A stretch of DNA of 39,563 nucleotides, from contig LRSR01001267.1 in NCBI GenBank assembly GCA_001579985.1, forward strand, positions 1 to 39,563. Direction: 5' to 3'. Positions 28,839-39,563 of the stretch are shown here, piece by piece (the stretch's first letter is position 1; every line of letters starts with the position of its first letter). This DNA comes from Hypsibius dujardini. Lineage: Eukaryota > Tardigrada > Eutardigrada > Parachela > Hypsibiidae. Under the pieces are notes generated by a model. That model saw only the letters and a list, made by a program, of their open reading frames with translations, ran no database searches and had not been told where the DNA came from. A program made the position numbers and the translations under genes.

Positions 28839-31157
28839 ATGGGAGCTAACCAAAGTTCAAACGAGCATCATCACTTTCGCCAACCTGATAACGACAACGT
28901 TGCTGGTACAGTCGGTGGTGGGACTCTTCCCTTGACTTTACTGGCGTCTTCTTCTTCTTCTTCGCCATCCTCCTCCTCCTTCTCTTTCGCAGCAGAATCC
29001 GCTTCATTGGCGGGGCAACAAAGGCATTCAGCGTTATTGTCTGCGTCTCCCAGATCGCCGAAGGATTTCTCGGCTGGTGGGAAGCGAAAATCAATCTCGG
29101 GGTCTGCGTCGTCTGGGAATAATAATAATAAAGGAGCCTCGACCGTTGGCAGCAGCAGCACGAAGGATCAAGGTGAGTGAGTGAGTGAGTGAGTGAGTGA
29201 GAGAGAGTGTGAGTGAGAGAGAGAGAGAGCGTGTGCCTGTCTGTTGTGCCTGTCTGTTGTGTCTGTCTGTTGCCTGTCTGTTGTGCCTGTCTGTTGTGTC
29301 TGTCTGTTGTGCCTGTCTGTTGTGCCTGTCTGTTGTGCCTGTTTCTCTTACTGACTGTGCTTGACCAGGAGGATAAACGAACATTAGAGAGCTGGCGAAA
29401 ATAATGAATATTTATAATTGTTAATTAATGTACCGTGTTGCTGAGGCGGTTATGCGAAGGAAAGAAAGGAATAGATGGAAATAGCGTCGCAGATACGTGA
29501 ATGAATGTTATTTCTCTTGATTTGATAGAGCAATATCATGAGACGCTGGGAATAATTAAGTACCAATCGTTAGTGATTTTCGTTCGACACAAAAAAGAGT
29601 AATTTTTCTCAAAGCTAAGAAAGAAATTTCAAGTTTGGCAATTCCGAATTTTTTTCAACAAAATATTCCCTAATAGCTGAGCGAGGCGTTTTCCTTTACT
29701 TTAATGGCAAATCATGCTTTGTTCTTAATTAAGGTAACTGCTAAAATCTTATTCTATTAATCGAATCATAATTCTTGTGTAACTTTTCGTGAGGAAGTTT
29801 TTCTTTTATTCTTTATTCAGGAAATGACAATTTTTACACGTGTAATTATTTCTCCTGAAAACGCGTCACGCTCCTATGAAAAATATGCTGCAAAATGATT
29901 CTTCCACGGTGGGTGTGTTCGATGCTAGTTTATCCATTAGGTAATTCATCATATGGCCCATGAGATTATTGATAACGAGGCAAAAAACCGTTGAGTACGA
30001 GCTGAAGCATTGTGAAAATGATTTACTGTTCTGTATTTTCGCGTTAGACGGGGACAGCGTACGAGCTGTGGAACGTTTAATCGGCCACGGGGCGCTTGTG
30101 CTGTATATACGGAGCAGACAGCCGTGCACACGTTCCACTCCAGTACAACTGTCCCTGTCTAATGCGAACATACAATACTGCACTAAAGTATCGGCGTTAT
30201 AAAAGCGCCATCGAAGAACGGAGCCAATTTACAGATACTCTTACGTTCTTGTCTGTAATCGGGGTCAGGTTTACCTAACCTGTGAAGTGGCGAAAACACT
30301 CTAAAACGCATTAAAAAACGACTCTTTGACTGCTTGCTGGTCGCTCGGCGGATTTCTCGCGAGCCGACAAGGAAGCATTATAACAACAAGAAGATTACTG
30401 TTCGTTCTCTGATCAAAAGGCTCTTTTCACAACGCCGGTCTAGCTGCGGAATTATTCGCCGCAGATTATGATATTATTACGGCGACGCGTGATATGTTTT
30501 TTCCGGTCGACACACAAACTCTAGCGCCGGCTTTCGAGGGGCGATTCGGACATGACGCGAGGGGGGATTGAGGCGTGAGTCCGATGTTGACAATCTGCCG
30601 GCCAATCCTGCCAAACTTGTTTCGTGTTTGTTTGATTTTTCACTGCGGGGTTTTAGATTACCGACGTGGGCCACGGACAGCCAGACAGACAGCCAGCCAG
30701 CCAGACAGACAGACAGACAGACAGACAGACATGTAGGGTATGGGCTGTGAATAGTCCGCTCAAAGAGTGCCAAAGAGATCTATATCGACTGCCACGGGAT
30801 TTGACGGAAAGAAGACAGAAGAGTCTACTATTGGTTTTGATTTGATTCAATTTTCCGCCGTTCATTTCCTGAGAAAATTGGGAAAATCGAGTAAAAGAAA
30901 CCACGATGCAGACATTCTAGGAGGATGGGAGAACCAAAGAGAAAGAAAGGGGATGAATGGATCAACAGACAATAGACAAACAGACAAATGGAGGGAAAGA
31001 GGGACAGTCAGACATACAGGCAGGTAGGCAAGTAGACAGGCCGGCAGACAGACAGACAGATACACAGACAGACGGACACACAGACGCATACAGCTGACAG
31101 ACTAACAAACTAACAGACACACAGACAGACAGACAGACAGACAGGTAGATAGGTAGG

Positions 31158-31191
<34 letters not shown>

Positions 31192-31226
31192 TGTAGGTAG
31201 GTAGACAGGCAGGCAGTCAGACAGTA

Positions 31227-31266
<40 letters not shown>

Positions 31267-32481
31267 GACAGGAAGTCAGGCAGATATCAAGCAGGCTTTT
31301 AATGGCGATCATGGAGCCCTCGAAGCTTTTCAGCGTCCCAACAGACTGAAAATTATCTTCTTGCACTTGAGAAATCTGAAAGCACTACAATTCCCCCGAA
31401 AAATTGCCAGACCACCCGGTGCAAACACGGTCGTTTGAGGCAGCTGAGAGTTCAAGCCGGACCCGACCTCTCCGGCTTATCGCTGGCCATTTAACTGCCA
31501 GCTTTCGAAAATCTCAAGAGCAAATTTTACGAGCCTGATAGCCAGAGCCACGAGAATCGGAGGAGGGATGGATGTATATTGTTTTGCCCAGCTTCTTAAA
31601 AGATGTTTTGCTCACTCGGCAAGCCTTGTTTGTTTAGCTGACCCAGGAGGGATGATGAGCATTCTCCGGCGCTGTTTGTCCGCACTGCAGACAGCAGACC
31701 GTGAACTTCAACGGAGCGGTCAGCAGCGGTGAAAGCTAAGCCAAAATAATAAAATAATATACCATGCCGCTTTTCTGAGGCAGAAATGGTAAAAATCGGT
31801 CGAGCGACGTCCCGTACATTCATTTTGCGCTATACTTTTTAACAGTGCGACCCCTTTTGACACGATTCACGCACGGACCACGCTGCGAATACGGCCACAC
31901 AACGGGAGGGAAGCAGGCGAAGGGAGACACAGTTGCCTTTTAGAATCATGAATACAATAATAAAATTTGGCTGAATTATGAGAGTGCTATTAGAGGACAA
32001 TGCGTCCTGGCGGGGTGGCTGCCGTGGAATAGCTTCCAGGCAGGGGCTTCAGTTCCCCTCCCCCTGTCTATCCCTCTCATACGCAGTTGACCGAAGCGGA
32101 AAAGGGAATATTTGGCTTCACACAGAGCGGTGAAAAAGTAGAACGCGCCCGTTAAAACCGTTCAAGTTCTAATCAAATAACAGAGGCCTAAATTTGCGCT
32201 GTCAGCGGAAATGTCGACTTTATATCATCCAATGGTCAGTGTGTATTTTCGCAAACGATTTCTGCGACATTATATGTTTGTGGACGGAGATATCGGAGAT
32301 ACGAAAGCATGGACAAAACCAAACACGCGAGAATTTCACTAGTGGAACTGGCGAACTAGAAGAAAGGACGAACAGACAGGCAGGCAGACAAGCAGACAGA
32401 AAGACAGACAGACAAAATGACAGATAGACAGGCAGATAGACAAGTAGACAGACATGCAGCCAGGCAAATAGACAAACAGAC

Positions 32482-32524
<43 letters not shown>

Positions 32525-33467
32525 TAGACAAGTAGACAGACATGCAGCCAGGCAAATAGACAAACAGACAGACAGACAGACAGACAGGCACAGGAGACAG
32601 GGATATAGACAAACAGAAAGACTACCTTGGGCATCTTTCATTGCACATGTCTGGAGTGCAGTCCGCCCATTTATCCATTGGACAAACATGCCAAGATGTC
32701 ACAAATTACCCCATGCGTTTTTTCGTCCCTGCTGCTGCTGCTGTTGCGAATTACCCGACGCGGCGCTGTGTGTGACTGCAAATATGTATTTTGTCGGGTG
32801 TCTGAATGCAGGCAAGAGAGCAAGATAACGAGAATAGATACATGATGGATCTTTGCTTTATCGCTTGATGAATTGAATTATCGTCGTGTTTGACCGGTCC
32901 GGCCAATCGACGTTTTCTCCCCCTCTCTCTCTCTCTTTTGCCCAGCTGCTGGACACAGTACTAACTAATTCAAAAGACATCCCACTGGGAGAGTTGGATT
33001 GAAAACGGATGGCGCTTTAAAAATCGACCTTTTCCGGCTGCTATCTGGGGGTGGTGTTAGTTTTAATCGCTGCAAGTCCTGCGAGACAGCTACTTTATAG
33101 CGACCATTCGGGGGGCTTGGAATGTTGATTGGCGAGTGTTGACTGACTGCGGGGCGACTGGCACTGGCCAGTGGTGTGCAACACAACGGCTGTTTTGGCG
33201 ATCAATTTTTAATTGCCGGTACAGTTTTGCGTTCAGGTGGAACGTGATTCACAAGTGCTGTTAGAAATGAAAAGCGATACCCCTTACTTACAGACCTTCA
33301 ATTCCACCAAAATTAGTGGCCAGGCTCCCATCTGCAGCAGGACCTGTTCGGGAGGCGAGCACATAAGCACCTGCCAGCATATGCAATCACCACTCAGGCA
33401 GCTACACAGATTGGCAGGCAGGTCTACAGCTAAGCAGGCAGAAAAATAGACACCCAGGCAGTTAGTC

Positions 33468-33542
<75 letters not shown>

Positions 33543-36028
33543 TGGACAAACAGACAGACTAACGGACAGACAGACAGACAGACAGACAGGCAGACAGGCA
33601 GACTGGCAGACTGACAAATAGATAGAGTCATGTAGATAATCAAGTAGACAGAGAGATACAGAGTCAAGCAGATAAGCCACAGTCAGACAGACAAACAGGC
33701 AGACAGACCGACCGACCGATAGACAGATATGCCCAAAGACAGAAAGACCGACTGAATGACTTGCAGGCAAATTTACAGACATTGGTGGCATAAGTAGACC
33801 ATCCAGAGAATTACAGCTAACATGACCAAGGCAAAAGACGGCTGAATGCCGACAAATTTCATCGAACACACTGTTCTCTAATCGAGTTAATTTTTATATC
33901 AAAAACCGGTGCGCACCTCACCTGCTGCGTTATAGCCATCAAAAAGACCGTTAAAGCACCCAAAGTGGTCTTGTCACTTGATGATGTTAAAATTAATCGG
34001 CCTTGAGAGGAGAGACGACTTCGCGAGCCAGCGAGCGAGCTCTCCCCCACACCACACACACACGCAGACACACACACACACACAGACAGACAGACACACG
34101 CAGACACGCGGTACGTACACGCATTGCCAAACAATTGGCGTCATAAAAAAAACGAATCAGACAGATCGCGACTGTGAGAGCCTGAAAACCATCACCGTAG
34201 AGAGACCGTCGACCGACCGTCATCGTCGTCGTCGCTACCTGAGATCGTGTCAAGCGCACCGTAAAAAAAAGTCAACCCCTAAAAAAACGAGAGCTCTTTT
34301 CAGACACATATTCCGTCTAGTGCAGTGTATACCTGTCGTCGCAGTAGTTGTAATCAGACATGCGTGACGCTCTCACTAAAGAGATCGCTCACGGAAAGAA
34401 AAACCCACTCTAACGAAGGGTGTTTTTGTGCCCCTTTTTCCGTATAGTTACGACACCGTCAGATGACACGGAAGACCCTCACGGTATGGACCATCACATC
34501 GTCGGGAGAAACGGACCAGCAGCGACCGTTCAAATGGCTCGCGGCCTGCCCACCCGCTCCAGCATCCTCCGCGGCAGTTTCCGGCGCGTTAAGGTCCTCA
34601 ACAACGTCCCGCCGCCCGTCATCCCGGAGGATAAATTCAACCGCCTCTCCAACGTCTCCCTCGGATCGGGCGGCAGTTCCGGCTTCGGGAGCGGCGCGTC
34701 GTCCGGCAGTCAGGAGTCAACGTCCTCCTCCTCCTCCTCCTCCTCCTCAGCCTCAACGGAGTTTGTCTCTTCATCGACCTTATCCTCGTTCGGGGGCCCT
34801 GTCAATGCCGCTCCACAGACCCCTTTGAGTAGGAATTCAAACAGTCCGTCGGTGCATTTTCAACTGCCGCCGGAGAAGAGTGCGTCCAGTGAAGCTGCCG
34901 CAGCTCGGAAAGCTCGGATGAACTTGAGATTGAATTTTATCCCTGGTGATAATCCGCCGCCGGGTGATGCGAGCAACAACGGCCACCACCACACCGGATC
35001 TTCATCTTACGATAATCCTTACGGCACGGCGCGATTTAATCAGGCGCACTCGCCGATAACCTCACCGCTCGCATCGCCTTCATTTCATCCCCTCGCATCG
35101 CCTTCATTTCATCCCGGTAAGCTCCTCCAAGCACACCCCCTCCCCCCCCCCGATCTGTCCTTTTGCTTGTTATAAAAGCTGTTATATTCACAGACTCCGA
35201 TTTTAGTGACTTGCTGGTTGGTATTTAATTCGTTGTTTAACTGAGTCATTAATAACGGATTATCTTTGATTCCCGTCCAAGAAATGTTTTTTCATCAGTT
35301 TAAAATGAAAACAATGAATAAATTTTATTACATGTAGTTAACGGTGATCGGAGGAGGAAAAATTGTGCATCTGTGCGCTGTAGAAATTTTTTTGTTATCA
35401 ACCGTCATAAAGGAAGAGTTCTTTATATTTCATTTTGCTGCGAATTAAGATTAAGGATTCGTTGCGCTTAATCCGAGATATCTGTGACAGTTGTATGGAC
35501 ATTTTCATTATTGCAGAATGTTTAATTTCACGCTGTATTAGACTGGTGGGCAAAATGGGCGGGGCAGGGGTAATAATTGAACAATCAATCAACCAATCAA
35601 CCAGCGGAGCTCCACCCCTGCTCCGTCCCTTTTGTCCATTTCCGGACCCCTCCGTTAGATGAAATTCTGTCGCTTACTGTAATCTTGTGTGTTTGTTTCT
35701 CAAATTTGATCATTCTGAGAAAAATAATTCTTGGAGATAATTAAAATTCCCCCTGACAAAAACCGTACCCAGAAGTCACACTAAATTACGCAGACCGAGA
35801 TGTAACCGTCAGATATAACCGACATCTAGTCAGACGTGTGTGTCTGTGTGTCTGGCTGCCTGTCTGTCTGTGTGTCTGTGTGTCTGTGTGTATGTCTGTG
35901 TATCTGTGTGTCTGTCTGTATGTCTGTCTGTCTGTCTGGCTGCCTGTCTGTGTGTATGTCTGTGTGTCTGTGTGTCTGGCTGCCTGTCTGTCTGTGTGTC
36001 TGGCTGCCTGTCTGTCTGTGTCTGTCTG

Positions 36029-36063
<35 letters not shown>

Positions 36064-37008
36064 GTGTCTGTGTCTGTGTGTGTGACTGACTGACGGCGCT
36101 CCATTGTGTTTATTATTAATTTAATCTGTATCGAACAAGCCTCTCTAAAAGCCATCTCTCATGACTTTCGTGTACATATTTGCAGGAAATGATTCGGTGA
36201 GATTGCCACAGCCCAATTGCGAGTCACCCGCACCAGCTGGATACCCTGGACACCAGCCCGCCCTGTTGCGCCGCAGTGAGACCATCAAGAGCTCTACATC
36301 CTCCTCACCCTCGGCCTTCTTCCGGCTTCCCCATCCCCTGACCACCGGCGATCGCGATCATGTGAACAACGTGGTAGTACTGACCACAACTGGCGGTCAT
36401 TACAGCGGCAGCGGTGACAGCATGAAAAGTCCGACACGATCAGATTATGTGGAGTTGATGTGTAGCACACCCAACGGCAACAACCACGTCCAGCATCATG
36501 ACTCCCGACACTCCCGGTCATCCTTCTCCTCTTTCGACGGGTCTAATTATTCAAGCAGCAGCTTCAATAATTCCTCCCCCAATGGCAGTACTCATGCTGC
36601 GGCGTCTTTCGACGTCGCTGCCATGTTCCATGCTGGAATGAATGTACGTCGTGCGCGTTTTTCCATGAAATTAGTTTTGGAGAGATTTGTCCGATACGGC
36701 ACAGTGTGTTGGTTGAATGATGAGATTTTGGGTTTGGGCTTTGTTTAGGATAATGAAGTGCTGAGTGCCTGGCTGGGAAGTATTGGATTTACGGAGTATT
36801 TCCCCAATTTCGTCCATGCCGGTTATGACATGGCCACAGCTGCCCGGATGACTACTGAAGTGAGTGGCGTTTAATTCATCGGATTTTGAGACAAACATTG
36901 ACTGTATATCTGTTTTTCTGCCCGCCTCCCCACTTGTCTGTCTGCCTGTCTCTGGGTGTGTTAGTCTCTCAATCTGTCTGTCTATCTGTCTGTCTGTTTG
37001 TCTGTCTA

Positions 37009-37046
<38 letters not shown>

Positions 37047-38262
37047 GATCTGTCTGTCTGCGTCTGTCTGTCTATTTGTCTGTCTGTCTCTCGATCTGTC
37101 TGTCTGTCTGCGTCTGTCTGTCTATTTGTCTGTCTGTCTCTCGATCTGCCTGTCTATCTGGCTGTCTGTCTGTCGATCTGTTTGTCTATCTGTCTGTCTG
37201 TCTGTCTGTCTGCGTCTGTCTGTCTGTCTGTCAGTCTGTTCACGTGCATGTCAATCCTTTCGTCTGTCCGTCTGTTTGTCTCACGGCCTGATACCTTGTC
37301 TATTTGTCCGCTTAAGTATTAGGATTTCTCATGCAGTTGTCTGTCTGGTATATTTTTCGCGGTAATAGCCATTTTTGTCTTCCGAGTTAAACATTATCAA
37401 ATTATATATTCATCAAAGCGCAGTTTAATCTCTAGACGGAACTTTTTTATTTGTTTAAAACCATCAGGAATATTTTTTTTCAAATTGTTTATGTATTCAT
37501 TGAGGCACAGTATGTACAATTTAAGAGCATTAAATTGTTGTTTTATTTATTTATCCGGGAACAGATGCTATTAGTGCGTCATTGAGGATATCAGCGTTCA
37601 AGTGTTGCTTTTAAAATGTGAACATTTGGCCGATTGTTGTTGGTGCGCGGTTGCGCGCGGATGAGTAGCAGGGTGTCAGTAGGTCAGTGTAGCGAACAAT
37701 TACTGTCCACTTGTGCCATAATGCCCCGCCTGATGTAATTTCCTTCCTTTCATTTGTATGTGTCTGTGTGTGTATACGATGTGAAGTTGACCGTTTTTGT
37801 CTCTCTGCTTCCGTCTATAGGATCTCACTGCGATCGGCGTAACGAAGCCGCTCCATCGGAAGCGGATTCGGGCGGAAATCGCCAGACTACCCACTGTGGA
37901 CTTGAATTTCGGATGCGATCTGCCAGTAAATCATCCTCTTGTCCCCGTTGCCTCTTCAAAACTTTCTAGGCGCCTCTTTTAAAACTTGTCATGCTAATAT
38001 GTGCTCTCCCGCCTTGATTCTTCTAGGACACGGCAGAGCAGCTTCTGCAGGCGATCGGGTTGAGCGATTATTTGAGCGTTTTTGTGGGACAAAATTGCAC
38101 GACATGCGACAAAATCACGAATCTGACGTGGGACGATCTGGGAGACATGGGAATCACGAGATTGGGTGTGTACAACGACGCAACTCGTGGCTATAAACAA
38201 GTTCGGCAGACTAGCGGATTCGTACAAGCATTCGTCTAAACAAAGCAGACAGACAAACAGAC

Positions 38263-38319
<57 letters not shown>

Positions 38320-38345
38320 GGCAGACAGGCAGGCAGGCAGGCGGG

Positions 38346-38393
<48 letters not shown>

Positions 38394-39250
38394 CACAGAC
38401 AGGCACATAGACAGGCATGCTGACAGACAGATACGCAGACAGACAGACAAACAGGCAGTTAGACAGACAGATCGACAAACAGACAGACCAACAGAAAGAG
38501 AGACATCATACACGTAAGTTCCAGTTGAGCGAGCGACAAATCCAAAGAAGTCTTGTCTGTGAAAGAAACTCTTTTGATTTGATTGTAGTTTTATCATTTT
38601 AAATGTTTCTGATTTCAGGTCATTTGAAAAAGTTGACTCTCGCGATCAAGTATTTCCGAGCCCTTCGCCGGCAAACAGCTACGAGCATGTCAATGGAGGA
38701 CGAGAGTAAACGCTTCTCCACCAGCTCCTACATGAGTCAAGACAGCAACGTGGGTAGCAATTTGGCGGACGACGACAAGTCAAGTGCCAGTAGGAGCTCA
38801 TTAAGCTCGCCCCATCGGATGGCTGCGCTCTACGACAAAAAAGCCCTGCAGCAGCAACCCGTGTTGACCACGTTCCAGGCCCTGCCGTCGCCGCTGAAAG
38901 ATCATCCAGTGGACATGTCCTGGCGGCCTCGTTCTGCACTAGGTCGGCATCCTTCACCCCTGCCTCGAACGCCGGAATCGGAAGAGATTGTGCTGTCATG
39001 GAATGGATCCAGTCAGAAAATCGATTCTCCGACCGTTCACCTGTCTGACTCGTTGGGCTCTTTAGCCAACGGGCATTGCACGCTTCCACGGAGGAAGAGT
39101 GTCAAGTCAGGCGCTGCAAAGTCCATTGCCAAAATGATGGCACAAGTCTTTCGTTCCGATAAGGTAAGAACGGATGCAGACATCAGCTCCAGTCGTCTAT
39201 ACAGACAGACAAACAGACAGCAGACAGACAAACAGACAGACAGCAGACAC

Positions 39251-39283
<33 letters not shown>

Positions 39284-39316
39284 CAAACAGACAAGCAGAT
39301 AAATAGAGAGATAGAT

Positions 39317-39352
<36 letters not shown>

Positions 39353-39563
39353 AGGCAGGCAGGCAGGCAGACAGGCAGATTGATAGACAAAGAAATACTA
39401 AAACGGCTATTATCTTCCTGATTTGCTAAACCAAGGCATCCATTCCGTTCCAGGGATCAAGTGCCCCTTCTAGCCCGAACAAGGATCAAACCGATTCCTC
39501 TTCATCGGTGCCCGACAGCCCTCGAGCCTCCTACGCAGAGGTCCGTTTACCACCCACACCGAC
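28839..39563 (+). CDS. caskin: Caskin-type scaffold with tandem SAM domains, partial
   Basis: Model: exons 28839-29172, 34448-35116, 36186-36643, 36749-36859, 37821-37925, 38027-38165, 38619-39163 and 39454 to the edge; phases agree, about 823 residues visible. The start MGANQSS fits the N-myristoylation consensus (Gly2, Ser6). Residues to about 487 are low complexity, Ser/Pro/Asn-rich. SAM1 (from 488) has [11 protein letters not shown] and [13 protein letters not shown]2 (from 560) has [25 protein letters not shown] motif after SAM2 also occurs in vertebrate Caskin1. The pair of SAM domains with these signatures is typical of Caskin, a synaptic/axonal adaptor that acts with CASK and LAR-type receptor phosphatases; SAM tandems can polymerise. 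Vertebrate Caskins begin with ankyrin repeats and SH3; neither is encoded in this window. Either the ancestor lost them, or this is a short isoform from an internal promoter with other exons elsewhere. The 3' end lies beyond the window. Confidence 0.82.
29173..29345 (+). repeat. (GTGA)n and CCTGTCTGTTGTG repeats
   Basis: The GTGAGT donor of exon 1 is the first unit of a GTGA array of about 30 bp, followed by GAGA and then about eight units of GCCTGTCTGTTGT or GTCTGTCTGTTG. Confidence 0.9.
30040..30166. repeat. Imperfect hairpin, about 38-bp arms
   Basis: 30041-30077 and 30129-30166 are inverted copies with several mismatches: CGTTAGACGGGGACAG against CTGTCCCTGTCTAATG, and GTGGAACGT against ACGTTCCAC. 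The loop is about 50 nt. It could be a small foldback element or a small-RNA hairpin; no further evidence. Confidence 0.6.
30678..31272 (+). repeat. (GACA)n arrays in Caskin intron 1, proximal block
   Basis: Pure and interrupted GACA tracts at 30678-30731 and 31005-31272, with GGTA and GGCA variants. They explain the CLSVCLSV minus-strand frames. Confidence 0.95.
32360..32600 (+). repeat. (GACA)n array with a repeated higher-order unit
   Basis: GACA array with GATA and GGCA variants. A segment AAGTAGACAGACATGCAGCC followed by AGGCAAATAGACAAACAG occurs twice (about 32441 and 32529), so part of the array was duplicated as a block of about 88 bp. Confidence 0.95.
33464..33730 (+). repeat. (GACA)n array in Caskin intron 1, distal block
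   Basis: A pure GACA run of about 75 bp (33465-33540) followed by interrupted units. It lies less than 1 kb before exon 2 at 34448. Confidence 0.95.
35540..35660. mobile_element. Short foldback related to the 20988-21419 element
   Basis: Arms 35548-35571 (GGGCAAAATGGGCGGGGCAG) and 35614-35637 (CTGCTCCGTCCCTTTTGTCC) are inverted copies, and CCGGACCCCTCC follows. The same motifs make up the arms of the element at 20988-21419. It lies in intron 35117-36185 of the Caskin-type gene. Confidence 0.7.
35833..36090 (+). repeat. (CTGT)n array in Caskin intron 2
   Basis: CTGT/GTGTCTG array of about 260 bp with GGCTGCCTGTCTGT interruptions, ending about 95 bp before exon 3 (36186). Its orientation is opposite to the GACA arrays of intron 1. 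Confidence 0.95.
36749..37925 (+). other. SAM domain 1 of the Caskin-type protein
   Basis: Encoded by exons 36749-36859 and 37821-37925, both in phase 0, so together they form a cassette of 72 codons. The helical core begins [11 protein letters not shown], continues with GYDM and ends with HRKRIRAEI. The intron between them falls just before DLTAIG. Confidence 0.85.
36935..37240 (+). repeat. (CTGT)n array inside the SAM1-splitting intron
   Basis: CTGT array with CTCGATCTGT and CTATTTGT variants in intron 36860-37820. A block CGTCTGTCTGTCTATTTGTC with CTCGATCTG is repeated two to three times. Confidence 0.95.
38027..38675 (+). other. SAM domain 2 of the Caskin-type protein
   Basis: Encoded by exon 38027-38165 and the start of exon 38619-39163 (phase 1 split of the Gly codon in ITRLGH). 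It has [11 protein letters not shown], the signature [12 protein letters not shown] and a last helix [13 protein letters not shown]. Confidence 0.85.
38242..38470 (+). repeat. (GACA)n(GGCA)n array inside the SAM2-splitting intron
   Basis: Pure GACA followed by GGCA units in intron 38166-38618. It is complementary to the CTGT array of intron 36860-37820. Confidence 0.95.
39195..39382 (+). repeat. (GACA)n(GGCA)n array in the last visible Caskin intron
   Basis: Mixed GACA and GGCA units in intron 39164-39453, between donor GTAAGA and acceptor TTCCGTTCCAG. Confidence 0.95.

Larger units (their letters stand above)
29173..34447 (+). other. Intron 1 of the Caskin-type gene (5.3 kb)
   Basis: Donor GTGAGT, acceptor TTTTTCCGTATAG, phase 1. 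Contents: GTGA and CCTGTCTGTTGTG repeats (29173-29345), a hairpin-forming repeat (30040-30166), and long GACA arrays. Short exon-like pieces near 32946 and 33236 have acceptors but do not fit the phase or lack a donor. No nested gene was recognised on either strand. Confidence 0.65.

Noticed and set aside
32946-33002. Exon-like segment after a strong polypyrimidine tract in Caskin intron 1
   Set aside because: The attractive frame ([11 protein letters not shown]) needs phase 0, but exon 1 ends in phase 1, which gives an early stop; no donor follows.
33213-33449. 78-codon open frame in Caskin intron 1 after an AG at 33236
   Set aside because: Low-complexity end runs into the GACA array, no recognisable domain, and no donor in suitable phase.
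30862-33869. Cys/Leu/Ser/Val-rich frames on the minus strand
   Set aside because: Translations of GACA arrays in Caskin intron 1; the same pattern appears at every such array.
35836-37365. Cysteine-rich frames on the plus strand (CLSVCLSV)
   Set aside because: Translations of CTGT arrays lying inside introns 2 and 4 of the Caskin-type gene.
38166-39421. [10 protein letters not shown]-type frames and the extension of the 38619 exon past 39163
   Set aside because: The frame passes a GTAAGA donor and then reads a GACA/GGCA array; the next exon at 39454 joins in phase 0.

Overview
The window is nuclear DNA from an animal. Coding sequence is split by GT-AG introns with clear polypyrimidine tracts. 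Two promoters carry TATA boxes 100-150 bp before the first ATG. The DNA between exons is full of simple-sequence arrays (GACA/CTGT, TCTGTG, CCTA), minisatellites and small inverted-repeat elements. An eclosion-hormone gene points to a moulting animal or a close relative. The compact gene spacing and moderate introns would suit a tardigrade or another panarthropod, but that placement is inference. No tRNA, rRNA, CRISPR or bacterial feature was seen. Long open frames that translate as CLSVCLSV or TDTDTD-type peptides are microsatellite read-through, not genes.

Layout. (1) 539-1770 (+): small secreted glycoprotein with one 10-cysteine VWC domain, 3 exons. (2) 3038-8138 (+): secreted protein with one cadherin-type domain and four cysteine-bounded cadherin-like repeats, 5 exons; one intron is a nest of four foldback/MITE elements. 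(3) 9070-9988 (-): eclosion hormone, 2 exons, converging on gene 2. (4) 9989-17121: gene-poor stretch of minisatellites, a decayed DNA transposon (13250-14217) and two foldbacks. (5) 17122-17652 (+): single-exon secreted protein with a trefoil domain, a Thr/Pro linker and a cysteine-rich C-terminal module. (6) 18477-25278 (+): long, probably disordered protein, 9 exons, about 920 residues, with a 64-residue internal duplication and no recognised family. (7) 25279-28838: no supported gene; the end is the 5' leader of the next gene. (8) 28839 to the right edge (+): Caskin-type scaffold with tandem SAM domains and an N-myristoylation-type start, 3' end outside the window.

Three of the six genes encode small or repetitive secreted proteins and one a neurohormone, so there is no evident shared pathway. 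The most interesting material is the unrecognised disordered protein (gene 6), the non-canonical cadherin-like protein (gene 2), the Caskin gene lacking ankyrin and SH3 coding in this window, and complementary CTGT and GACA arrays in introns on either side of internal exons of genes 6 and 8, which could pair in pre-mRNA.

All exon models were built by hand from splice signals, reading phase and protein plausibility. Total CDS lengths of the complete models are exact multiples of three, but no transcript evidence was available.
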